The position numbers and the translations under genes are program-made. The notes beneath the pieces are model-generated. The model had not been told where the DNA came from, did no database searches, and saw nothing but the letters and a program-made list of their open reading frames with translations. Below, one piece after another: positions 1 to 8,316 of a stretch of 13,642 bases of DNA. Numbering within the stretch: the first letter of the stretch is position 1; the number at the start of each line of letters is the position of its first letter. Source of the DNA: DASZMJ01 sp035551935 (GTDB lineage Bacteria; Planctomycetota; Planctomycetia; Isosphaerales; Isosphaeraceae); contig DASZMJ010000149.1 of assembly GCA_035551935.1 (NCBI GenBank), forward strand, positions 1-13,642, in the 5' to 3' direction.

Positions 1-105
1 GATCCGGAGCTCGGAGCATCGGCTCAGGACATCGCGTCGTTCTTTCACGAGGCCGATGCGCTCGATATCGTCGAGTTCCTTGAGGAGTTGAAGGTCGTCT
101 TGTAG
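1..105 (+). CDS. C-terminal end of an unidentified protein (5' truncated by window)
   Basis: Frame 1 is open from the first base to a TAG at 103-105 and gives 34 residues beginning DPELGASAQDIASFF and ending in an acidic and leucine-rich helix (DIVEFLEELKVVL). Codon use is mostly GC-ending, like the genes nearby. The tail resembles the terminal helix of c-type cytochrome or di-haem peroxidase domains, which often end in a 'D(I/L)VxFLxxL' pattern. The CxxCH haem motif would lie outside the window, so that identity is only a guess. The gene converges on glgB, and a palindromic repeat begins 5 bases after its stop. Confidence 0.55.
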   Translation, partial: DPELGASAQDIASFFHEADALDIVEFLEELKVVL

Positions 106-110
106 GTTGA

Positions 111-154
111 GCACCGCCCACCATCCGGTTGAGAGACGGTGGGCGGTGCCCACC
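111..154. repeat. Palindromic repeat between convergent gene ends (possible bidirectional terminator)
   Basis: GCACCGCCCACC at 111-122 is perfectly complementary to 138-149, giving a 12-bp stem with a 15-base loop. The right arm can alternatively pair further right: 138-144 with 148-154 (GGTGGGC/GCCCACC, 3-base loop). The element fills most of the gap between the stop of the upstream plus-strand gene (105) and the stop of glgB (164). Neither side has a T-run, so it is not a textbook intrinsic terminator. Similar GGTGGGC-x-GCCCACC palindromes are, from memory, frequent dispersed intergenic repeats in planctomycetes. Confidence 0.7.
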
Positions 155-163
155 CTACGAAGA

Positions 164-2410
<2,247 letters not shown>

Positions 2411-2494
2411 GGTCGTCCCACCTTAGCAATTGCGGGGCCGCGGGCCCCGCCCGCGCCCAAACCTAACCGCGCAACGCGCATCGTGCAACCGCGC

Positions 2495-3523
2495 TCAGGG
2501 TCGATCGCGGAGCACGACCTCGGCCAGCACCGGCAGGTGGTCGGCGCCGAGGTCGGGGCCGACCCAGCAGCGGGAGACCGCCCAATCGTCGCCGACCCAG
2601 AGCTGATCGATCCGCGCCCAGGGCAACGCCGTCGGCCTAGTATAGCCGTAGCCCCAGCCGGCCCGCTCGAATGCCGACCGGAACCGGGCCCGGATCGGGT
2701 CGAACAGGGGGCTGTCGGGCGTCGCGTTGAAGTCGCCGCCGAACAGGAGCGGGACGCCGCCCATCTCGTCGAGGCCGGCGAGGAGGCGATCGCGCTGATG
2801 GAGCCGCCAGGCGACCTGGTCGCGGAGGCCCTCGATGTCCCAGCGGGCCAGGCGTTCGAAGCCGGGACGGATGGTCGGGAAGTGGACGCTCGCCGCGACG
2901 AACTCGGCCCCCTCGGGCGTCCGCAAGCGGAGCCCCCCCATCCGGACCGGCCAGATGCCGTATTCGAACCAAGGCTCGCCCCAGTCCCACTCGCGGACGA
3001 CCTGGAATCGGGTGACGATCAGGTGCTTGCGGTCGCGCACCCAGCCGCTCGGCAGGTAGTCCAGTCCCGGCCGGAACGAGGGTTCTTGGAAGAGGATCAG
3101 GGACACGTCCTCGCGCCCGACCAGGGCGGCGAGCCGTCGCTCGTCGACGGCGTCCCCCTCGCGGTTCAGGGTTAGGACTCGGAACCGGACGCCCCGGGCG
3201 CGACCCTCGCGGCCGATCGGGAGGTTGAATCCCATGTACGGCCCGAGGACCAGGAGCGCCGCGATGGCCTGCACCGACCACGCTCCCCGCCGCGCCGGCG
3301 ACCGCCTCGCGACGCCGGCGAGCACCGGCAAGGGGGCCAGCCAGAGCCATCTCGGCAGGTACAGCAGGACCGTCGGCAGCCACCAGCGGTCGCCGAGCCG
3401 GGTCGCCGCGAGGAGCGCGAGCACCCATGCCGCGAAGGCCCACGACGCGGCCTCGGCCGGCGTCGGGAGCCGGCGGCGTCGGGGAATCGGTGGCATCCGG
3501 AGGGCTTCGGGTCGCGACATCAT
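2495..3523 (-). CDS. Membrane-anchored endonuclease/exonuclease/phosphatase family protein
   Basis: The 342-residue product has an Arg-rich N-terminus (RRRR at 15-18) and three hydrophobic stretches at about 24-42, 47-71 and 82-101. A soluble EEP (DNase I-like) domain follows from about 112 to the end. The metal and catalytic signature of that fold is intact: N120 (VLTLN), E147 (LFQEP), H214 (SVHFP), D264 and N266 (GGDFNAT), D306 (RIDQLWV) and D328-H329 (GADHLP). Family members hydrolyse phosphodiester or phosphomonoester bonds in nucleic acids, inositol phosphates or sphingolipids, so the substrate cannot be told from sequence. The membrane topology resembles the bacterial 'three-helix plus EEP' proteins, with the enzyme domain probably extracytoplasmic. 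Tandem ATGs (3523 and 3520) and a further one at 3496 all lack a clear Shine-Dalgarno, so the start is uncertain. Longer upstream extensions run antisense to the kinase gene and are rejected. Confidence 0.88.
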   Translation of the reverse strand: MMSRPEALRMPPIPRRRRLPTPAEAASWAFAAWVLALLAATRLGDRWWLPTVLLYLPRWLWLAPLPVLAGVARRSPARRGAWSVQAIAALLVLGPYMGFNLPIGREGRARGVRFRVLTLNREGDAVDERRLAALVGREDVSLILFQEPSFRPGLDYLPSGWVRDRKHLIVTRFQVVREWDWGEPWFEYGIWPVRMGGLRLRTPEGAEFVAASVHFPTIRPGFERLARWDIEGLRDQVAWRLHQRDRLLAGLDEMGGVPLLFGGDFNATPDSPLFDPIRARFRSAFERAGWGYGYTRPTALPWARIDQLWVGDDWAVSRCWVGPDLGADHLPVLAEVVLRDRP

Positions 3524-3721
3524 CCCGCTTTTCGATGGCTCTTGGGTGCGGGGCGGCGCGGCGACGGCCCCGGTCGACCATGATACCGGCCCGCGGCCCG
3601 TCCCGGGAACTCGCCCGGGATTGCCACGGGCAGACCCGTCGCAACTCGGGGCCGGGGATGTTAGCCTAATAGGGCGCGAGACCGGCGGCCGTGGGCGGGA
3701 CGGGCGAGGGGGCCTCGGCGG
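3524..3721. other. Divergent intergenic region between the EEP gene and the signalling cassette
   Basis: About 200 bases separate two divergently read genes, so promoters for both directions should lie here. I see no convincing -35/-10 pair. A hairpin is present, with 3601-3607 pairing to 3614-3620 (7 bp, 6-base loop) and an outer 5-bp stem 3596-3600/3627-3631. A less GC-rich stretch lies around 3659-3672 (TTAGCCTAATAG), about 50 bases ahead of the kinase start. GAGGGGG near 3706-3712 is the probable ribosome binding site of the 3722 gene. Confidence 0.4.
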
Positions 3722-4828
3722 ATGAGTGACGTCTTGATCGTCGACGACAGCCCGGACGATCGCGCGCTCTTCCGGACGATCCTCCGCCGCGCCGGCTTCG
3801 CCGTCCACGAGGCGGCCACCGGCGGGGCCGCGCCGGCCCTGATCCGCGAGGCCCGGCCGCACGTCGTCGTCCTCGACGTCAACCTCCCGGACACCACCGG
3901 CCACGACGTCTGCCGCGCCCTCCGCGCCGACCCGCTGACGGCCGGCCTGCCGGTCCTGATGCTCACGGCCTTCGACAACGACCGCGACGTGCTCGCCGGC
4001 CTCGAGGCCGGTGCCGACGACTACGTGGCCAAGGACGCCGCCCCCGAGGTCTTCCTGGCCCGGGTCCGCCGGCTCGTCCGCTACCGCCAGATGGCGACGA
4101 CCTCGGTCCTCAACGAGCAGCTCGCGCAGATCGGCCGGCTCCTGGCCGGCATCGTCCACGAGATCCGCGGCCCCTTGTCGGTCGTCCGGGGCAACGCCGA
4201 GCTCTTGCGGATGCGGCTGCCGGCCGACGACGCGAGCCAGCCGTTCCTCGACCCGATCCTGCGCAACTGCCAGCTCCTCCAGGCCCGGCTGGAGCACCTG
4301 ATGGCCGCCGTCCGCGTCGGCCCCTCGGCGCGCGAGGCCCTGGACGTCGGCCCGTTGGTGCGCGAGGCCGCCGACCTGTTCCTCAAGGGGGTCGACCCGC
4401 GCGGCGGCCGGGTCGCCCTGGCCACCGAGCTGGTCGCCGGCCTGCCGCCGGTGCTGGCCGACGCCGGCCGCTTGATGCAGGTCGTGCTCAACCTGCTGGC
4501 CAACGCCCACGAGGCGATCGTCGCGACGCGGGCCGGCGGCCGGATCGCGGTGACGACCGCGCCGGCCCGTGACGAGGCCGGCTCCTGGGTCGTCGTCGAG
4601 GTCTGCGACGACGGCCCGGGCATCCCGGAGGCGTACCTCGCCCGCATCTTCGAGCCGTTCTTCACGACCAAGGAGAAGGGGAGCGGCTACGGCCTCTACC
4701 TCGCCAGCGAGATCCTCCGCGAGCACGGCGGCCGCCTGACCGCGGCCAACCTCGACGGCGGCGGCGCCCGCTTCACGATGTGGCTGCCCCAGGCCCCGGC
4801 CGCCGCGGCGGCCGGGCCATCCCACTGA
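3722..4828 (+). CDS. Receiver-histidine kinase hybrid (REC-HisKA-HATPase)
   Basis: This 368-residue soluble protein has an N-terminal receiver domain (about 1-120) followed by a histidine kinase core. The receiver keeps the acidic pair D8-D9, the phospho-acceptor D52 (VVLDVNLPD), T82 and K104. The dimerisation and phosphotransfer helix carries H146 in GIVHEIRGPLS. The ATPase domain has an N-box (N261, ANAHEAI), G1 (DDGPG, 296-300), an F-box (FEPFFTTK) and G2 (GSGYGL, 320-325). No membrane segment or PAS domain is visible, so the input is probably phosphorylation of the N-terminal receiver by another kinase, with output from H146 to a further receiver. This REC-first order makes it a plausible relay step between its two neighbours. 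The ATG follows a GAGGGGG site. It is the first gene of a tight cassette, 11 bases ahead of the PAS kinase. Confidence 0.93.
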   Translation: MSDVLIVDDSPDDRALFRTILRRAGFAVHEAATGGAAPALIREARPHVVVLDVNLPDTTGHDVCRALRADPLTAGLPVLMLTAFDNDRDVLAGLEAGADDYVAKDAAPEVFLARVRRLVRYRQMATTSVLNEQLAQIGRLLAGIVHEIRGPLSVVRGNAELLRMRLPADDASQPFLDPILRNCQLLQARLEHLMAAVRVGPSAREALDVGPLVREAADLFLKGVDPRGGRVALATELVAGLPPVLADAGRLMQVVLNLLANAHEAIVATRAGGRIAVTTAPARDEAGSWVVVEVCDDGPGIPEAYLARIFEPFFTTKEKGSGYGLYLASEILREHGGRLTAANLDGGGARFTMWLPQAPAAAAAGPSH

Positions 4829-4839
4829 TCGCGTGAGCC

Positions 4840-6921
4840 ATGCCAAACACCCCGGATGGGCCATCCCGAGCGCCGCTCTCGACGCCCTGGGCGCCGCCGT
4901 TGGCGCTGGCGGCGGCCCTGGCCGTCGTCGGCGGGGCCTGGGCGGCGCGGTCGCGGTCGGTGCCCATCGCCGCCGTCGCCGGGCTCGGGGTCGCCGCCCT
5001 GCTGGCGACGGCCGGCCACGCCGATCGCGACGAGCGCCGACGCTGGCGCGAGCCGACCCGGCGGCTCGCCGACCAGATCGCGGCCCTGGCCGACGGCCAC
5101 GGGCCGTTCGTCCCGCCCGACTCGCCCGGCCTCGGCGCGATCGTCGAGGCCCTCGATCGCCTCCTGCTGACCCGCGCCGCCGGCAGGGCCGCCGAGGTCC
5201 CGGCCGGCGACGACTCGTGGCTCAACGCCTGGGAGTCGTCGTCGCGGCTGGCCATCCCGGCCGCGGCCATGACCCGCAGCGGCCTCTACGAGTCCCCCCC
5301 GACGGCCGCCCGCGCGGCGGCGCCCGAAACCCCGGCCGAGGTCCCGGCGGCGCCCCCGGCCCTGGAGATGATCAGCCGGCTCGACCCTGAGGGCCTCCGC
5401 TGGCTCGACTCCAGCCCGGCCGAGCAGGCGTTCCTCGGCCTCACGCTGGCCGAGCTGCGCGGCCGGTCGTTCCTCGACGTCGTCCACCCCGACGACCGCG
5501 AGCTGGCCCGCGACCAGCTCTCCAACGCCCTGAACAAGGGGGAGGCCCACGGCCTGATCTATCGCGTGCGCACGGCCCGGGGCGAGACCCGCGCCGTCGA
5601 GATGAACGTCAGCATCCGATTCGCCCCCGACACCGCCGCCAAGCACCTCCGCTGCCACATCACCGACGTGACCGCCCGGCTCCGCGCCAGCCGCGACCTG
5701 CGGCGCCGGACCCGCGACCTGCTCCGCGCCAACGACCGCCTCCGCCAGGCCAACCGGGAGCTGTCCGAGCTGCGCGACCGCTACCGCGACCTCTACCAGA
5801 ACGCGCCAGCGATGTACTTCAGCCTCGACGCCCGCGGTCACTTCCTCGACTGCAACGAGACGATGCTCCGCGCCCTCGGCTTCCGCCGCGACGACCTGAT
5901 CGGGCGCCCCTATGCCACGCTCCTGCCCGAGCCCCGACGCGCCGGCCTCCGCGAGCGGCTCGACGACTACCTCCGCGACGGCTTCCTCGAGGTCGGCCAC
6001 CGCTGGGTCAAGGCCGACGGCGCCGAGATCGACGTCTGGGTCACGGCCACCGCGGTCCGCGGCCCCGAGGGGCAGCTCCAGGACTCCCGCGGCGTCGCCC
6101 ACGACGTGACCGCCCGCCGGGCCCTCGAGGCCGAGCTCCGCGAGAAGAACGACCGCCTCGCCCGCGCCGTCGACGAGCTCTCGCGGAAGAACAAGGAATT
6201 GGATGAATTTACTTATGTCGTTTCCCACGACCTCCAGGAACCCCTGCGGACGCTGATGGCCTTCTCCGACTTCCTGCTGGCCGACCACGGCGCGACGCTC
6301 GGCGAGCAGGGGCGGGAGCAGTTGCAGTACCTCGTCGACGCCTCGCGGCGGATGCGGGCCCTGATCCGCGAGCTGTTGAGCCTCTCGCGCGCCGGCCGCG
6401 TGACCGGCGAGTTCGCGCCAGTGGACCTCGGGGCCCTGGTCGAACAGGTCCGGACCGACTTCGCCGGCCTGGCCCGCGACCGCGGCGGCGAGGTCCATGT
6501 CCTCGGCCCCTTGCCGACGGCCTGGGGCGACCGCGACCGGCTCGGCCAGCTCGTCGGCAACCTCGTCTCCAACGCCCTGAAGTACCACGGCGCCGACGGC
6601 CCGCCCCCGGTCGTCGAGGTCGGCGTGGTGGACGACCCGGCGAGCCCCGACCTGACGCTCTTCGTCAGGGACAACGGTATCGGCATCGACCCGATGTTCC
6701 ACGCCAAGATCTTCCAGATGTTCCGCCGCCTCCATACCCGCGAGCAATTCGAGGGGACCGGGGCCGGCTTGGCCATCTGCCAGAAGATCGCGCAGGCGCA
6801 TGGCGGCCGGATCTGGCTCGACAGCGCCCCGGGCCGGGGCTCGACGTTCTACGTCGGCCTCCCCCGGCCGCCGGCCGGCGCCCAACATCCCCCCCGCACC
6901 GAGTTGCTCCATGCGCCCTGA
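4840..6921 (+). CDS. PAS-PAS sensor histidine kinase, Cph1/bacteriophytochrome-like kinase core
   Basis: The 693-residue protein begins with two hydrophobic stretches (about 20-36 and 41-58) that could form a hairpin anchor with almost no external loop. A low-complexity Ala/Pro linker runs to about 175. PAS-like domains follow at about 177-280 (HPDD at 216-219) and 313-428 (FLDCNETMLRALGF), joined and trailed by Arg/Glu/Leu-rich coiled coils (278-318 and 425-455). The kinase core has the H-box VVSHDLQEPLR with H463, N578 (LVSNALKYH), G1 (DNGIGI, 611-616) and G2 (GTGAGL, 639-644). The SHDLQEPLR type of H-box is typical of kinases that partner with stand-alone Rcp1-like receivers, and exactly such a gene overlaps its 3' end by 11 bases. 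Sensing is probably cytoplasmic, through the PAS domains; no ligand-specific residue could be assigned. Codons 450-462, just before H463, are strikingly AT-rich (13 of 39 bases are G or C). Confidence 0.94.
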   Translation: MPNTPDGPSRAPLSTPWAPPLALAAALAVVGGAWAARSRSVPIAAVAGLGVAALLATAGHADRDERRRWREPTRRLADQIAALADGHGPFVPPDSPGLGAIVEALDRLLLTRAAGRAAEVPAGDDSWLNAWESSSRLAIPAAAMTRSGLYESPPTAARAAAPETPAEVPAAPPALEMISRLDPEGLRWLDSSPAEQAFLGLTLAELRGRSFLDVVHPDDRELARDQLSNALNKGEAHGLIYRVRTARGETRAVEMNVSIRFAPDTAAKHLRCHITDVTARLRASRDLRRRTRDLLRANDRLRQANRELSELRDRYRDLYQNAPAMYFSLDARGHFLDCNETMLRALGFRRDDLIGRPYATLLPEPRRAGLRERLDDYLRDGFLEVGHRWVKADGAEIDVWVTATAVRGPEGQLQDSRGVAHDVTARRALEAELREKNDRLARAVDELSRKNKELDEFTYVVSHDLQEPLRTLMAFSDFLLADHGATLGEQGREQLQYLVDASRRMRALIRELLSLSRAGRVTGEFAPVDLGALVEQVRTDFAGLARDRGGEVHVLGPLPTAWGDRDRLGQLVGNLVSNALKYHGADGPPPVVEVGVVDDPASPDLTLFVRDNGIGIDPMFHAKIFQMFRRLHTREQFEGTGAGLAICQKIAQAHGGRIWLDSAPGRGSTFYVGLPRPPAGAQHPPRTELLHAP

Positions 6922-7363
6922 TTTCCACATCCTGCTGATCGAGGACAGCCTCGCCGATGTCCGCATCATCGAGCGCGCCCTGGGCGAAGTCCACGTCGAC
7001 CACCGCCTGACCGTCATCCACGACGGCCAACTCGCGCTCGACTTCCTCGGCGACCTCCACGACCCGAGCACCCCCCCCGAATACTTCCCAGACCTGATCC
7101 TCCTGGACCTCAACCTCCCCGGGATCGACGGCGCCCAGGTGCTCGCCCACGTCAAGGCCGACCCCCTGCTCCGGACCATCCCCGTCGTCGTCCTGACTAC
7201 CTCGCGGCGCGACGAGGACGTCCTCCAGAGCTACCGGGCCGGGGCCAACACCTACATCGAGAAACCCTCCGAATACCCCAGCTACCGCGACCTCGTCGCC
7301 GTCCTCCGCCAGTACTGGCACGAGACCGCCCTCCGCATCCCCCGCGACCGTACCGGCCCTTGA
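6911..7363 (+). CDS. Stand-alone response regulator, Rcp1-like
   Basis: This is a 150-residue single receiver domain with no output domain. It has the acidic pair E11-D12, the phospho-acceptor D66 in LLDLNLPG, T96/T97 and K118 in YIEKPS. The longer loop before the acceptor strand (DFLGDLHDPSTPPEYFPD) is characteristic of Rcp1-type regulators, the partners of cyanobacterial phytochrome kinases. The ATG at 6911 overlaps the end of the PAS kinase gene by 11 bases, which implies translational coupling and a cognate pair. Reading further upstream in the same frame is possible but would only lengthen the overlap with the kinase. With no DNA-binding or enzymatic domain it probably acts by protein contact, or as a shuttle or phosphate sink feeding the REC-kinase encoded first in the cassette. 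Confidence 0.94.
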   Translation: MRPDFHILLIEDSLADVRIIERALGEVHVDHRLTVIHDGQLALDFLGDLHDPSTPPEYFPDLILLDLNLPGIDGAQVLAHVKADPLLRTIPVVVLTTSRRDEDVLQSYRAGANTYIEKPSEYPSYRDLVAVLRQYWHETALRIPRDRTGP

Positions 7364-7520
7364 CCCTTCACGCCACGGCCTCCAGGCCCCATACTCAAGT
7401 TTGCGACGGAGGAAGCCGATCCAGGTCGATACGCCCAATCCGATTCCCGCAAGAACCGACCGGCGGCGACGAATTACCGGGTAGGCGACCCGCCGGCACG
7501 ACGACCGAGGAGGCGACTCG

Positions 7521-8252
7521 ATGGGCCTGGACATCACACTCGGGGTGCTGGTGCTCGTGGCGGCGGTCCGGGGCTGGTTCCGCGGCTTCCTCGGGCAGGC
7601 GATCCGCCTGGCCAGCCTCGTCGCCTGCGTCTACCTCGCCGACCCGATCCGCGACGTGGCCCTCCCCTACGCGCACGAGCAACTGCCGACGATCCGCCCG
7701 GAGTTGCTCGCGAAGCTCCTCTGGTGGGTCGCCGCGGCTGGCTCGTTCGTGGTCCTGGCCGGCGTGGCGACGGGCATCCTCAAGCTCTCGCGGCGCAAGC
7801 CTTACGGCGAGGCCGACCCCCACCGCGGCGACCAGTCGGCCGGCTTCTTGCTCGGGGCGACCAAGGGCCTGATCGTCGCCGCGTTCCTGGTCGCAGGCAT
7901 CGACCGCTACGCCGCGCAGTATCTGAAGAACCTGGACTGGGTCCAGGAGCAACTGACCGCCTCGCAGGCGATGGCCCTCGGTCGGCAATATCGCCCGGCC
8001 GACCGGATCTGGGACTCGCCGCCGATCCGGCAGTACGTCGCCCACGTCCGACGGCACGGGATTCAAGGGCCGCCGCAGGATCTGAAGTCGGAAGGCATTT
8101 CGGATCAGAAAGTTGCGGATCAGCCCCGCCAACTCGAGGTCCCGGCCGAGGCGGAGCCCGCCGAGCGACCGATGACCGAGAAGGATCTGAACTCGGCCCT
8201 CGATACCATCGAGCGCGAGCTGAAGGCCCAGGAGGCGGCGAAGTCGCGTTGA
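7521..8252 (+). CDS. CvpA family membrane protein
   Basis: The 243-residue protein has four predicted membrane segments at about 4-17, 25-42, 65-88 and 107-127. The first pair is joined by the RGWFRGFLGQ turn typical of CvpA (colicin V production) proteins, and the last is introduced by a GFLLGATKGL stretch like the family's conserved G-x-x-x-G-x-x-KG element. CvpA proteins are implicated in envelope homeostasis and export, and their biochemical role is unsettled. Here a hydrophilic, charged C-terminal extension of about 110 residues follows (130-243), rich in Pro, Glu and Lys. It ends in a likely amphipathic helix (LNSALDTIERELKAQEA) and is longer than the short tail usual for the family. 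The ATG lies 8 bases after a strong GAGGAGG site. A 157-base gap separates it from the signalling cassette, so it probably has its own promoter. Confidence 0.8.
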   Translation: MGLDITLGVLVLVAAVRGWFRGFLGQAIRLASLVACVYLADPIRDVALPYAHEQLPTIRPELLAKLLWWVAAAGSFVVLAGVATGILKLSRRKPYGEADPHRGDQSAGFLLGATKGLIVAAFLVAGIDRYAAQYLKNLDWVQEQLTASQAMALGRQYRPADRIWDSPPIRQYVAHVRRHGIQGPPQDLKSEGISDQKVADQPRQLEVPAEAEPAERPMTEKDLNSALDTIERELKAQEAAKSR

Positions 8253-8279
8253 CCGGCCCGGCCGTTCGGGACAGACTCG

Positions 8280-8305
8280 CCCGGCCCCTCCCCGCAGGGG
8301 CCGGG
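8280..8305 (+). promoter_or_regulatory. Hairpin overlapping the ribosome binding site of the following membrane-protein gene
   Basis: CCCGGCCCCT (8280-8289) pairs perfectly with AGGGGCCGGG (8296-8305) around the loop CCCCGC, a 10-bp all-but-one G:C stem. The Shine-Dalgarno GGGAGG of the next gene (8303-8308, 8 bases before the ATG at 8317) starts inside the 3' arm, so folding would hide half of it. The element lies 28 bases after the CvpA stop. It has no T-run and is therefore more likely to damp translation or stabilise RNA ends than to terminate. The pairing is read directly; the effect is inferred. Confidence 0.5.
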
Positions 8306-8316
8306 AGGTCCCGCGG

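Noticed and set aside
3596..3631. Nested hairpin (7-bp inner, 5-bp outer stem) upstream of the REC-kinase as a regulatory RNA
   Set aside because: Short GC-only stems are expected by chance at this base composition, and nothing places it at a ribosome binding site or terminator.
3524..4864. Extension of the EEP reading frame to 789 codons on the minus strand
   Set aside because: The extra part lies antisense to the REC-kinase and shows low-complexity antisense composition. The EEP protein starts credibly at 3523, just before its first membrane helices.
4696..7179. An 827-codon minus-strand frame across the PAS kinase and response regulator
   Set aside because: It is a shadow of the GC-rich kinase genes, whose own motifs are complete and intact.
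7401..7433. TTGCGA and GATAC as a promoter for the CvpA-like gene
   Set aside because: The spacer is about 19-21 bases and the -10 match is poor. A promoter is expected somewhere in 7364-7520 but this pair is not convincing.
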